64,000 bases of DNA from Poseidonocella sedimentorum (GTDB lineage: Bacteria; Pseudomonadota; Alphaproteobacteria; Rhodobacterales; Rhodobacteraceae): positions 124,001 to 188,000 of the forward strand of contig NZ_FOYI01000005.1 in NCBI RefSeq assembly GCF_900116005.1. Direction: 5' to 3'. Under the pieces are notes generated by a model. That model had not been told where the DNA came from. It saw nothing but the letters and a program-made list of their open reading frames with translations, and did no database searches. This document shows, piece after piece, positions 53,170-61,686 of this stretch. The translations under genes and the position numbers were made by a program. The number at the start of each line of letters is the position of its first letter. Position 1 is the first letter of the stretch.

Positions 53170-54171
53170 ATGATCCCGACACCTTACCTTCTGTTTCTTG
53201 GGGATGCACCCGATCAACTCGCGGCCAAGGTCGCGCAGGGCATTCGCGACTGGCGCCCGCAAAACGCGGTTGGCCAATTGCGCATGGAAGGTTGCAAGGC
53301 GAGCGTGGGCATGCCGGATATGACGCTCGAAGAAGCGCGCGCGGCCGGGGCCAAGACGCTCGTCATCGGGGTGGCCAATCGCGGCGGCGTCATTTCGCAG
53401 GCGTGGAAATCGGTGTTGCTGGAGGCGATGGACCTTGGCTTCGACATTGCCTCGGGCCTGCACAATCTGCTTCGCGAAGAGGCCGACCTTGTGGCAAAGG
53501 CTGAGGCGACAGGCGTGCATCTCCATGACGTGCGCGTTCCGAGCGAGAGCTATCCCATCGCCAACGGCCTGCCGCGGACGGGCAAGCGCTGTCTTGCCGT
53601 CGGGACCGATTGCAGCGTCGGCAAGATGTACACCGGGCTCGCGATGGATCTGGAGATGAAGAACCGGGGGCTCAAATCAAGCTTCCGGCCCACCGGCCAG
53701 ACCGGCATTCTCATCACCGGCAACGGCGTTCCGCTCGATGCGGTGGTGGCCGATTTCATGGCCGGCGCGGTCGAGTGGCTGACCCCGGATCAGGACCCCG
53801 ATCACTGGGACCACATCGAAGGGCAGGGGAGCCTGTTTCACATCTCCTTTTCCGGCGTGACCATGGCGCTCATCCACGGCGGGGCGCCCGATGCGCTTGT
53901 GCTCGCCCATGAGCCCACGCGCGCGCATCTGCGAGGCCTGCCGGACCGGGCGGTGCCGAGCCTTGAGGCGTTGCGCGATCTGGTGCTGCCGATCGCGCGG
54001 ATCGCCAATCCGGACGTGCGGATCATTGGGGTTTCGGTCAACACTTCGGCGCTCTCCGAGGAAGAGGCGGTCCGATATCTCGCCGAGGTGGAGTCGCGCA
54101 TGGGCTTGCCCGCGGTCGATCCGTTCCGGCAGGGCGCGGCCCGGCTGGTCGATGCCTTGATCGCGTCCTGA
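53170..54171 (+). CDS. dgcN: DUF1611 protein, D-glutamate N-acetyltransferase-type (DgcN)
   Basis: This 333-residue protein belongs to DUF1611. Its P-loop domain has the nucleotide or CoA motif AVGTDCSVGKMYTGLAMD near residue 145, and FRPTGQTGILITGNGVPLDA near 175. The N-terminal domain (about 1-130) is Rossmann-like (TLVIGVANRGG). DgcN was described as the N-acetyltransferase of a D-glutamate catabolic pair with the racemase DgcA, which here is the next gene (11 bases on). The assignment rests on this pairing and my memory of the family. Confidence 0.8.
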   Translation: MIPTPYLLFLGDAPDQLAAKVAQGIRDWRPQNAVGQLRMEGCKASVGMPDMTLEEARAAGAKTLVIGVANRGGVISQAWKSVLLEAMDLGFDIASGLHNLLREEADLVAKAEATGVHLHDVRVPSESYPIANGLPRTGKRCLAVGTDCSVGKMYTGLAMDLEMKNRGLKSSFRPTGQTGILITGNGVPLDAVVADFMAGAVEWLTPDQDPDHWDHIEGQGSLFHISFSGVTMALIHGGAPDALVLAHEPTRAHLRGLPDRAVPSLEALRDLVLPIARIANPDVRIIGVSVNTSALSEEEAVRYLAEVESRMGLPAVDPFRQGAARLVDALIAS

Positions 54172-54182
54172 GGGGGCGGGCG

Positions 54183-55148
54183 ATGCAGATCACCATCCGG
54201 CGCGACGTTTTCCGCCTGGCCCAGGCCTTTACCATCTCGCGCGGTTCGCGCACGGCGGCACATGTCCTGACGGTCGAGATCGCCGAGGGCGGGCACATCG
54301 GGCGCGGCGAATGCGTGCCCTACGCGCGCTATGATGAGAGCCTTGAGAGCGTAGAGGCCGAGATTCGGGGCCTGCCGGCGGCCTTCGATCGCGCGGGCCT
54401 GCAGGACTTGCTGCCCGCCGGCGCGGCGCGCAACGCGGTCGATTGCGCGCTTTGGGATCTGGAGGCCAAGCAAGCGGGCCGCCCGGTCTGGGAGCTTGCG
54501 GGCCTGCCCCGCCCTGGCCCGGAGATCACCGCCTACACCCTCTCGCTCAACGCGCCCGAGAAGATGCGCGACCAGGCCCGGGCCAATGCCGCGCGCCCCC
54601 TGCTGAAGATCAAGCTCGGCACCGAGGACGATCTGGAGCGGCTGGAGGCCGTGCGGGCCGGGGCGCCGGACGCGCGGATCATCGTGGATGCCAACGAGGG
54701 CTGGAGCCCGGAGAGCTACGCCGCGCTCGCGCCGCACCTGATGCGCCTCGGGGTCGAGATGGTCGAGCAGCCGCTGCCCGCGGGCTCCGATGACGCGCTG
54801 GCCGAGATGGAGCGGCCGGTGCCGATCTGCGCCGACGAGAGCTGCCATGACCGCGCCAGCCTGCCCGGCCTGCGCGGGAAATACGACATGGTGAACATCA
54901 AGCTCGACAAGACCGGCGGTCTGACCGAAGCGCTGGCCCTGCGGGACGCGGCGCTGGCGGAGGGCTATGCGATCATGGTCGGCTGCATGATCGGCTCGTC
55001 GCTCGCCATGGCCCCGGCGGCGCTGGTGGCGCAGGGCGCGGCGGTGACGGATCTTGACGCGCCCCTGCTTCTGGCGGAAGACCGCGAGGCGCCGCTGCAC
55101 TACGATGCGCGCGGCGTCCATCCCGCCCGTCCCGCGCTGTGGGGCTGA
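54183..55148 (+). CDS. dgcA: N-acetyl-D-glutamate racemase-type enolase-superfamily enzyme (DgcA)
   Basis: This enolase-superfamily enzyme has 321 residues. The N-terminal capping domain (about 1-115) is followed by a barrel with the catalytic lysine pair LLKIKLGTEDD near residue 142, metal ligands IIVDANEGW near 170 and MVEQPLP near 196, CADES near 220, and the opposite-face lysine NIKLDKTGG near 242. Both lysines fit a 1,1-proton transfer racemase/epimerase. Sequence alone would read dipeptide epimerase, but the dgcN neighbour favours N-acetyl-D-glutamate. An ATG start with GGGGCGGGCG upstream. Confidence 0.8.
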   Translation: MQITIRRDVFRLAQAFTISRGSRTAAHVLTVEIAEGGHIGRGECVPYARYDESLESVEAEIRGLPAAFDRAGLQDLLPAGAARNAVDCALWDLEAKQAGRPVWELAGLPRPGPEITAYTLSLNAPEKMRDQARANAARPLLKIKLGTEDDLERLEAVRAGAPDARIIVDANEGWSPESYAALAPHLMRLGVEMVEQPLPAGSDDALAEMERPVPICADESCHDRASLPGLRGKYDMVNIKLDKTGGLTEALALRDAALAEGYAIMVGCMIGSSLAMAPAALVAQGAAVTDLDAPLLLAEDREAPLHYDARGVHPARPALWG

Positions 55149-55171
55149 GAGCTGACGAAGGAGAAAACGAG

Positions 55172-56032
55172 ATGTCGAGAATTGTCTATGTCAACGGAGA
55201 CTATGTGCCGGAGGCGGATGCGACGGTGTCCGTCTTCGATCGCGGCTTTCTCATGGCGGACGGGGTCTATGAAGTCACCAGCGTTCTGGGCGGCAAGCTG
55301 ATCGATTTCGACGGCCACGCGGTCCGGCTCAAGCGGTCGCTCGATGCGCTCGACATGGCCGAGCCGATGAGCAAGGACGCGCTGCTGGAGATCCACCGCG
55401 AGCTGGTCATCCGCAACGACCTCACCGACGGGATGATCTACCTCCAGGTCACGCGCGGCGCGCCCGCCGACCGCGATTTTGCCTTTCCGGGGCCGGATGT
55501 CGCGCCGACCGTGGTGCTCTTCACCCAGTCCAAGCCCGGCATGGCCGAGGCCCCCGCGGCCAAGACCGGCATCAGCGTCATCTCGATCCCGGACATCCGC
55601 TGGGGCCGGCGCGACATCAAGACGGTGCAGCTCCTCTACCCGTCCATGGGCAAGATGATGGCCAAGGCCGCAGGCGCCGATGATGCCTGGATGGTCGAAG
55701 ACGGGTTCGTGACCGAGGGCACTTCGAACAACGCCTATATCGTCAAGGGCGACAAGATCATCACGCGCGGCCTGTCGACCGACATCCTCCATGGCATCAC
55801 CCGCGCCGCCGTGCTGCGCTTTGCCCGCGAGGCACAGATGCAGGTCGAGGAGCGCAACTTCACCATCGAAGAGGCGCAGGACGCGGACGAGGCCTTCATC
55901 ACCTCGGCGAGCACCTTTGTCATGCCCGTGGTCGAAATCGACGGCGCGGCGGTGGGCGCGGGCACGCCCGGCCGGGTCGCGAAGCGCTTGCGCGAGATCT
56001 ATCTCGAGGAAAGCCGCAAAGCCGCCGTCTGA
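55172..56032 (+). CDS. D-amino-acid transaminase
   Basis: This is a fold IV PLP aminotransferase of 286 residues. It resembles D-alanine aminotransferase: FDRGFLMADGVYEV near residue 22, YLQVTRGAPADRDFAFP near 90, RWGRRDIKTVQLLYPSMGK with the PLP lysine near 147, and VTEGTSNNAYIV near 180 (T-S-N). It moves the amino group of D-amino acids to 2-oxoglutarate, giving D-glutamate, which is the substrate of the two enzymes encoded just upstream. GAAGGAGA precedes the ATG and the gap to dgcA is 23 bases, so this is an operon. Confidence 0.88.
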   Translation: MSRIVYVNGDYVPEADATVSVFDRGFLMADGVYEVTSVLGGKLIDFDGHAVRLKRSLDALDMAEPMSKDALLEIHRELVIRNDLTDGMIYLQVTRGAPADRDFAFPGPDVAPTVVLFTQSKPGMAEAPAAKTGISVISIPDIRWGRRDIKTVQLLYPSMGKMMAKAAGADDAWMVEDGFVTEGTSNNAYIVKGDKIITRGLSTDILHGITRAAVLRFAREAQMQVEERNFTIEEAQDADEAFITSASTFVMPVVEIDGAAVGAGTPGRVAKRLREIYLEESRKAAV

Positions 56033-56060
56033 GGGGCGCATTTCAGGGCGGGAGCGGAGG

Positions 56061-56693
56061 TCAGGCCGCCTCGTCCGGGCTCTGCATTTCGCTGCGATAG
56101 TACAGCAGGATCGCGCCGGCGACGGCGGCGACGAGGGTCGCCTTGGCAAAAAAGCGCAGGGCGGTTTCCCCGCCGAGCAGGCCCTGAATCACGAAGAGCA
56201 GGTCGGTCAGCAGGGCGAGCGCCGCGATGAAGCAGGTCAGCGCCGCGAACCAGCGCCGCACGGGCGAGCGCGTGCTGGCCGGATCGGCGAGGGTCAGGCG
56301 GCGGACCTTGCGGTCCAGCCAGAGGAAGAGCGGGAAGAACACGATCAGCCCGGCCAGCGCCCGCCGGATCCCCCAGTTGCCGAGGCCGCGCTCGGCAAAG
56401 GGATCGCCCAGCCGCGCATCGGCAAGCTCGAACCCAAGGCGCAGGATTGACACCGTGCTGATCACGAGCGCGACGAACATCAGCCCGAAGATCACCGCCT
56501 CGCGCGGCGAGGGCCCGGTGCGCGGGCGGGGGACCGGCGGGGTGAACCCGGTTTCGGCCCAGGCCCCGAGCGCGGCGCGAATCTCGCTTTCCGACCAGCC
56601 CGCGCCGATCATCGCCGCTTCGATATCGGCCCGGCTGCGCCCGGCGCGCAGGGCCTCTCCGACGAAGCCCACAAGCCGGTCGGCGGGGCGCAT
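56061..56693 (-). CDS. DUF5671-like membrane protein
   Basis: This 210-residue protein begins with a soluble segment that looks like a helix-turn-helix pair (MRPADRLVGFVGEALRAGRS, then ADIEAAMIGAGWSESEIRAA), followed by four membrane helices (about 70-90, 115-133, 148-168 and 180-200). The arrangement of an N-terminal AGWxxxEI repeat followed by a membrane domain recalls DUF5671 proteins. Its function is unknown. The stop of the next upstream gene (DUF1244) is five bases away, so they are one transcript. Confidence 0.6.
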   Translation of the reverse strand: MRPADRLVGFVGEALRAGRSRADIEAAMIGAGWSESEIRAALGAWAETGFTPPVPRPRTGPSPREAVIFGLMFVALVISTVSILRLGFELADARLGDPFAERGLGNWGIRRALAGLIVFFPLFLWLDRKVRRLTLADPASTRSPVRRWFAALTCFIAALALLTDLLFVIQGLLGGETALRFFAKATLVAAVAGAILLYYRSEMQSPDEAA

Positions 56694-56698
56694 CGCGC

Positions 56699-57010
56699 TC
56701 AGCTCTCGCCCACGTTCTTGGCGAAGGACTCCTTGAAGGCCTCCTGTTGCCCGGCACTCGCATCGGTCTGATGGTTGGCTTTCCACTCGGCCATGGTCAT
56801 GCCGTAGAAGATCTCGCGCGCCTCGTCCTTGCCCATCTCGATGCCGCGCGCGTTGGCGGCCTCCTGGTACCAGCGCGACAGGCAGTTGCGGCAAAAACCG
56901 GCGAGGTTCATCATGTCGATGTTCTGCACGTCCGTGCGGTCTTCCATCAGGTGCTGGCGCAAGCGGCGGAAGGCGGCGGCCTCGAGCTCGATCCGGGTCT
57001 GGTCATCCAT
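56699..57010 (-). CDS. DUF1244 family protein
   Basis: This 103-residue soluble protein is conserved in proteobacteria as DUF1244. Signature stretches are FRRLRQHLMEDRTDVQNIDM near 14-33 and NLAGFCRNCLSRWYQEAA near 35-52, with a C-x-x-C pair that could bind a metal, then EAREIFYGMTMAEWKANHQ near 62-80. The function is unknown. The start overlaps the end of the N-formylglutamate amidohydrolase gene by eight bases, so translation is coupled. Confidence 0.85.
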   Translation of the reverse strand: MDDQTRIELEAAAFRRLRQHLMEDRTDVQNIDMMNLAGFCRNCLSRWYQEAANARGIEMGKDEAREIFYGMTMAEWKANHQTDASAGQQEAFKESFAKNVGES

Positions 57011-57806
57011 TCTGCATCTCCTCCTGCTCTGTCATCATGGCGCGCGGCAGGGCGCGGTCAAGCACCGAGGCGAGGCGATGCGCCCAGGCGCGCTGGCCGT
57101 CCTCGTGTTCGATGAGGTCATTGCGCAGCTCGATCAGCAGGTTCAGCCGGCCGGTTGCCGTCGCGTGGCGGTCGATCGCGTCACCTGGCAGATAGCCCGA
57201 GTATGGCTCGTTTACCCCCACGCAGAGCGGCGCGCCGCTTTCCTGCCGCACGGCCTCGGCGATCTCGGGGTCGGTCCGAAGGATGTCGAGCACCGGCCGG
57301 GCGAGACGCGTGTCCTCGGCGAAGAGCAGCCCGATCTGCCAGGGCCTGTGGGGCCTCCCGCGCAGCTGCGGCGTGAAGCTGTGGACCGAGACGAGAACCG
57401 GATCCTCGATCGCCGCCGCCGTCTCGGCGATCGCGCGGTGATAGGGCCGGTGGCAGCGCTCCAGCCGCCTCTCCTTTTCCGCCGCGTCCGCGTGGCGGTT
57501 CGCGGGGATGATCGAGCCGTCAGAGAGCCGCATCAGCACGGTGGGGTCATCCTCGCCGCGGTTCGGATCGATCACGAGGCGGGAGAAGTTGGACAGGACC
57601 GCGCTTGCGCCGAGCGCTTCAGCAAGGCGCCGCGTGACCCCTGCCGCGCCGACGTCATAGGCGATGTGGCGCGCCATGTCCGACATTGGCAAGCCCAGCT
57701 CGCCGCCGCCGACGAAGGGCGGGACGGTGTTGCTCGCGTGATCGCAGGTCAGCAGCCACCGGCTGGGCGAGGGGGCGGGAATGGTGTAAAAAGGCTGGTA
57801 TGTCAT
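57003..57806 (-). CDS. N-formylglutamate amidohydrolase family protein
   Basis: This is a roughly 267-residue hydrolase that would release formate from N-formylglutamate, or act on a related N-acyl amino acid. The visible motifs are LTCDHASNTVP near residue 20 (metal), SRLVIDPNRGEDDPT near residue 75, ERCHRPYHRAI near 115, and LVSVHSFTPQLRGRPHRPW near 140. The ATG at 57806 matches the family start. A GTG at 57830 is an alternative. It heads a three-gene unit with DUF1244 and the membrane protein. Confidence 0.85.
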   Translation of the reverse strand: MTYQPFYTIPAPSPSRWLLTCDHASNTVPPFVGGGELGLPMSDMARHIAYDVGAAGVTRRLAEALGASAVLSNFSRLVIDPNRGEDDPTVLMRLSDGSIIPANRHADAAEKERRLERCHRPYHRAIAETAAAIEDPVLVSVHSFTPQLRGRPHRPWQIGLLFAEDTRLARPVLDILRTDPEIAEAVRQESGAPLCVGVNEPYSGYLPGDAIDRHATATGRLNLLIELRNDLIEHEDGQRAWAHRLASVLDRALPRAMMTEQEEMQNG

Positions 57807-58003
57807 GTCTGCGTCATATTGCTCGGACACCCCTTAGAGCAGTTGTGCGGGAAATGGAATTGGGTCATAACGCGGCCGAACTTGTTAGCGGTAACGCGTG
57901 GGGCAAAGTGAGTGCTCCGCCGCGGTAAAAGCTCCGCCCGCAGGGCGACGGCATCGATCTGCCGGGGCCGCGAGGGGCATCGACACAAAGGGACAACAGG
58001 CAG

Positions 58004-59455
58004 ATGAAACGCGACAGGAAGGTCAAGATTGTGGCGACGCTCGGACCGGCGTCGAGCGACTATGAGACGATCCGGGCGCTGCACGAGGCGGGGGCGGATG
58101 TGTTCCGCCTCAACATGAGCCACGGCAGCCACGAGGACGTTCAGGCGCGCTACGACATCATCCGCAAGGTCGAGTCGGACCTCAACAGCCCGATCGGCAT
58201 TCTGGTCGACCTGCAGGGCCCGAAGCTGCGCGTTGGCACCTTTGCCAACGGCGCGTTCGATCTCCAGGCCGGGGCGAAATTCCGCATGGATCTCGATCCC
58301 GCGCCGGGCGATGAGAGCCGCGTGTGCCTGCCACACCCGGAGATTTTCGCGGCGCTGGAGCCCGGTGCGCGGCTGCTCGTCAATGACGGCAAGGTGCGGC
58401 TCAAGGTGCTCGACTGCGGCAATGATTACGCCGATTGCGAAGTGGTCGCGGGCGGCATGATTTCCGACCGCAAGGGCGTGAACGTGCCCGACGTGGTGCT
58501 GCCGCTGGCGGCGCTCTCCAAGAAGGACCGCGCCGATCTCGCCTTTGCCATGACGCTCGAATTCGACTGGCTGGCGCTTTCCTTCGTGCAGCGCAAGGAA
58601 GACATCGAAGAGGCGCGCGAACTGACGGGCGGCAAGGTCGCGATCATGACCAAGGTCGAGAAACCGGCGGCGGTGACGGCCTTTGCCGAGATCCTCGACG
58701 CGTCTGACGGGATCATGGTGGCGCGGGGCGATCTCGGCGTCGAGATGCCGTTGCAGAACGTACCGACCATTCAGAAGCGCCTCGTGCGGATGTGCCGCAA
58801 GGCGGGCAAGCCGGTGGTTGTTGCGACGCAGATGCTGGAGAGCATGATCGAGAGCCCGATGCCGACGCGGGCCGAGGTCTCCGACGTGGCCGCGGCGATC
58901 TACGAGGGCACGGATGCGATCATGCTTTCGGCGGAATCGGCGGCCGGCTCCTACCCGATCGAAGCCGTGGGCGTGATGAACGACGTGGCCATCGAGGTCG
59001 AGGGCGATCCCAACTATGCGGGCATCCTCGCGGCGTCGCGGTCGGTGGATCGCGCGAGCGTGGCCGATGCGATCGTCTCGGCGGCTCGCGAAATCGCGGA
59101 AGCGACCGATATCAAGGCGATCTGCTGCTATACCCAGAGCGGCACCACCGCGTTGCTCACCTCGCGCGAGCGTCCGGGCGTGCCGATCGTCGCGCTCTCT
59201 CCGCTTATGGGGACGGCGCGGCGCCTGACGCTGAGCTGGGGGACGACGACGTTCTACTCGCCCGAGATCATGACCCGCTTCAAGCAGGCGGTGACCGGCG
59301 CGATACGGGCGGCCTGCGAGTTGGGCTATGCCGAAGAGACCGATTTCATCGTCGTGACCGCGGGCGTGCCGTTCAACCAGACCGGGACGACAAACATCCT
59401 GCGCGTCGCGCCCTGCGCCGAACATCTGATCTCGGCCGACGAACACGAAGAGTGA
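58004..59455 (+). CDS. pyk: pyruvate kinase
   Basis: Pyk makes pyruvate and ATP from phosphoenolpyruvate. The protein has 483 residues. Active-site segments are VATLGPASSDYETIRALHEA near residue 8, FRLNMSHGSHED near 33, ILVDLQGPKLRVG near 66, IMTKVEKPAAV near 212, MVARGDLGVEMP near 240 (metal), and the signature MLESMIESPMPTRAEVSD near 275. The C-terminal regulatory domain is normal. A ribosome site is weak (ACAACAGGCAG). It ends with a hairpin. Confidence 0.95.
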   Translation: MKRDRKVKIVATLGPASSDYETIRALHEAGADVFRLNMSHGSHEDVQARYDIIRKVESDLNSPIGILVDLQGPKLRVGTFANGAFDLQAGAKFRMDLDPAPGDESRVCLPHPEIFAALEPGARLLVNDGKVRLKVLDCGNDYADCEVVAGGMISDRKGVNVPDVVLPLAALSKKDRADLAFAMTLEFDWLALSFVQRKEDIEEARELTGGKVAIMTKVEKPAAVTAFAEILDASDGIMVARGDLGVEMPLQNVPTIQKRLVRMCRKAGKPVVVATQMLESMIESPMPTRAEVSDVAAAIYEGTDAIMLSAESAAGSYPIEAVGVMNDVAIEVEGDPNYAGILAASRSVDRASVADAIVSAAREIAEATDIKAICCYTQSGTTALLTSRERPGVPIVALSPLMGTARRLTLSWGTTTFYSPEIMTRFKQAVTGAIRAACELGYAEETDFIVVTAGVPFNQTGTTNILRVAPCAEHLISADEHEE

Positions 59456-59474
59456 GTCCGAGTGCGTAAGCCAG

Positions 59475-59504
59475 GGTCTTGGCGCGCACATGGCGCCAAG
59501 ATCC
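59475..59504 (+). terminator. hairpin after pyk
   Basis: GGTCTTGGCGC (59475-59485) pairs with GCGCCAAGATC (59493-59503), with one G-U pair, around a seven-base loop. A T-tract is missing, so this is either a weak terminator or an mRNA-stabilising hairpin ahead of rpmI. Confidence 0.55.
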
Positions 59505-59611
59505 CCCTTGCCAGCGCTCCGCGTTTGTCGTAGGAGCGCGCTTCGATGCGTGGCCGGCCGGTATGGCATGCCGAGTCGCGCGTTAGACCGACCTCAAGAC
59601 AGGAGACGGAA

Positions 59612-59812
59612 ATGCCAAAGATGAAGACGAAGTCGAGCGCCAAGAAGCGCTTCAAGACGACCGCAAGCGGCAAGGTCCTTGCCGCCCAGGCGGGCAAACG
59701 GCACGGCATGATCAAGCGAACCAGGAAATTCATCCGCGACGCTCGGGGCACCACGACCCTCTCCGCACCGGATGCAAAGATCGTCAAGGGCTATATGCCC
59801 TATGACCGCTAA
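59612..59812 (+). CDS. rpmI: 50S ribosomal protein L35
   Basis: This is a 66-residue basic ribosomal protein of the large subunit with the usual [20 protein letters not shown] start and [18 protein letters not shown] middle. It is followed by rplT after 13 bases. The longer in-frame start at 59546 would extend into the upstream non-coding region. GGAGACGG precedes the ATG. infC, often adjacent, is not upstream here. Confidence 0.96.
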   Translation: MPKMKTKSSAKKRFKTTASGKVLAAQAGKRHGMIKRTRKFIRDARGTTTLSAPDAKIVKGYMPYDR

Positions 59813-59825
59813 AGGAGCCTGAAGC

Positions 59826-60188
59826 ATGTCCCGAGTTAAAGGTGGTACTACCACACACGCCCGCCACAAGAAGGTCATCAAGGCAGCGAAAGGCTATTAC
59901 GGCCGCCGCAAGAACACCTTCCGTGTCGCCACGCAGGCCGTCGACAAGGCCAACCAGTACGCCACGCGCGACCGCAAGAACCGCAAGCGGAACTTCCGCG
60001 CCCTGTGGATCCAGCGGATCAACGCAGCCGTGCGCAGCCACGACGAGGCGCTGACCTATTCGCGCTTCATCAACGGGCTGACGCTGGCGGGGATCGAAGT
60101 GGACCGCAAGGTTCTGGCCGATCTAGCCGTGCACGAGCCCGCCGCGTTCGGCGAGATCGTGACGAAGGCGAAAGCCGCTCTGGCCTGA
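59826..60188 (+). CDS. rplT: 50S ribosomal protein L20
   Basis: L20 is an assembly protein of the large subunit that can autoregulate its operon. The protein has 120 residues: [20 protein letters not shown] at the start, [20 protein letters not shown] near 25 and [20 protein letters not shown] near 62. It is followed by a strong hairpin and then pheS, the order rpmI-rplT-pheS-pheT seen in many bacteria. Confidence 0.97.
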   Translation: MSRVKGGTTTHARHKKVIKAAKGYYGRRKNTFRVATQAVDKANQYATRDRKNRKRNFRALWIQRINAAVRSHDEALTYSRFINGLTLAGIEVDRKVLADLAVHEPAAFGEIVTKAKAALA

Positions 60189-60209
60189 TCGCCCGAGCAA
60201 TGTGATTTT

Positions 60210-60240
60210 GAAACGCCGCGGGTCGACCCCGCGGCGTTTC
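60210..60240 (+). terminator. strong hairpin after rplT
   Basis: A perfect 13-pair stem (60210-60222 with 60228-60240) closes a five-base loop. The right arm ends in TTTC, so the T-tract is only three bases. It probably ends or attenuates the L35-L20 transcript before pheS. Confidence 0.7.
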
Positions 60241-60265
60241 GCGTTTGGGGCTCTTCATAAGCGGA

Positions 60266-60317
60266 AGGCGCCTTGCGGCGCCTGCGACATGAGCTCGGTC
60301 CGGGCCTTGCGGCCCGG
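60266..60317 (+). repeat. two hairpins with identical TTGC loops before pheS
   Basis: AGGCGCC-TTGC-GGCGCCT (60266-60283) and CCGGGCC-TTGC-GGCCCGG (60300-60317) are both perfect seven-pair stems with the same four-base loop. A shorter GGC-TTGC-GCC copy follows near 60330. They lie in the leader of pheS, between the rplT hairpin and the start. Confidence 0.55.
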
Positions 60318-60382
60318 CCCAAGCGGCTTGCGCCCCGTGGCTCCTGTCGCTAGTCAGGCGGGCGACGAAGCTGGAGGGTCGG

Positions 60383-61453
60383 ATGGACGATCTGCGCGAA
60401 AAATATCTTGCGGCCATTGCGGATGCCGCGGACGAGACGGGGCTCGAAGCGCTGCGGGTGCAGGCCGTCGGGAAGAAGGGTGAGGTCAGCCTCAAGATGC
60501 GTGAGCTGGGGCGGATGACCCCGGAGGAGCGCCAGGTCGCAGGCCCGAAGCTCAATGCCCTGAAGGACGAGATCAACGCCGCGCTGGCCGCCAAGAAGGC
60601 GGCCCTCGCGGATGCCGCGCTCGATGCGCGGCTCCGCGAGGAGTGGCTGGACGTGACGCTGCCGGTGCGGCCGCAGCGCCGCGGGACGATCCATCCGGTG
60701 AGCCAGGTCTGGGAAGAGTGCACCGCGATTTTCGCCGAGATGGGCTTTGCCGTGGCGGAGGGGCCGCAGATCGAGGATGACTGGTACAACTTCGACGCGC
60801 TGAACATCCCCGGCCACCACCCCGCCCGCGCCGAGATGGACACGTTTTACATGCACCGCGCCGAGGGCGACAATCGCCCCCCGCATGTTCTTCGCACCCA
60901 CACTTCGCCGGTCCAGATCCGCACCATGCAGGCGCAGGGCGCGCCGATCCGCATAATTGCGCCCGGCCGCGTCTATCGTGCCGATTATGATCAGACCCAC
61001 ACGCCGATGTTCCATCAGGTCGAGGGGCTTGCGCTCGGCAAGGACATCTCGATGGCCAACCTCAAATGGGTCCTCGAAGAGTTCTTCAGCGCCTATTTCG
61101 GCACCGAGGTGAAGACCCGGTTCCGCGCCTCGCATTTCCCCTTCACCGAGCCCTCCGCCGAGGTCGATATTCAGTGTTCGTGGGAAGGGGGCACGGTCAA
61201 GGTCGGCGAGGGCGACGACTGGCTCGAAGTGCTGGGCTCCGGCATGGTCCACCCCAAGGTGCTCGAGGCCGGCAACATCGACCCCAACGAGTGGCAGGGC
61301 TTTGCCTTCGGCATGGGAATCGACCGGATCGCCATGCTGAAATACGGCATTCCGGACCTCCGCGCCTTCTTCGACAGTGATCTGCGCTGGTTGCGGCACT
61401 ACGGGTTCAGCGCGCTGAACGTGCCGACGCTGCATGGGGGGCTATGTGAATAG
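60383..61453 (+). CDS. pheS: phenylalanyl-tRNA synthetase alpha subunit
   Basis: PheS is the catalytic alpha chain of the alpha2-beta2 phenylalanyl-tRNA synthetase. The protein has 356 residues: an N-terminal coiled coil (about 5-85), then the class II motifs: motif 1 around [19 protein letters not shown] near 115, motif 2 around [20 protein letters not shown] near 210 and motif 3 near [20 protein letters not shown] near 310. The C-terminus reads [11 protein letters not shown], then TAG. pheT does not follow directly because of a low-G+C stretch in between. Confidence 0.96.
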   Translation: MDDLREKYLAAIADAADETGLEALRVQAVGKKGEVSLKMRELGRMTPEERQVAGPKLNALKDEINAALAAKKAALADAALDARLREEWLDVTLPVRPQRRGTIHPVSQVWEECTAIFAEMGFAVAEGPQIEDDWYNFDALNIPGHHPARAEMDTFYMHRAEGDNRPPHVLRTHTSPVQIRTMQAQGAPIRIIAPGRVYRADYDQTHTPMFHQVEGLALGKDISMANLKWVLEEFFSAYFGTEVKTRFRASHFPFTEPSAEVDIQCSWEGGTVKVGEGDDWLEVLGSGMVHPKVLEAGNIDPNEWQGFAFGMGIDRIAMLKYGIPDLRAFFDSDLRWLRHYGFSALNVPTLHGGLCE

Positions 61454-61465
61454 TGTTCAGTTGGT

Positions 61466-61624
61466 TTGGCAGACAAAAGAGTTAAAGATGCCAAAGCCTT
61501 TCGGAAAAGATTAGGACGACATCACCCTGATTTACCAAGAGTGCGAGTTAAAGCGGTCGTGGTAGGTGGGTGGAAAGATGGTGAGGACCAAGGCCACTTT
61601 GGCGTTAAACTAGATATCGATTAA
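61466..61624 (+). CDS. 52-residue unknown protein in a low-G+C insertion between pheS and pheT
   Basis: This frame is open in the same phase as pheS and starts at TTG 12 bases after its stop (the frame itself is open from the stop). The predicted protein begins MADKRVKDAKAFRKRLGRHH, has a central VKAVVVGGWKDGEDQG, and ends FGVKLDID. It is basic in the first half and acidic at the end. Codons such as AAA, TTA and GAT are frequent, and G+C over 61454-61624 is about 45% by count, against well over 60% in the flanks. There is no Shine-Dalgarno sequence, so reinitiation after pheS would be needed. No family is recognised. It may be a decaying or foreign gene. Confidence 0.45.
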   Translation: MADKRVKDAKAFRKRLGRHHPDLPRVRVKAVVVGGWKDGEDQGHFGVKLDID

Positions 61625-61686
61625 CGCGCTGTTTGATACGACGACCCCGTCAAATCCCAAAGCCTTCTCCTCAAGGAGAGAATACG

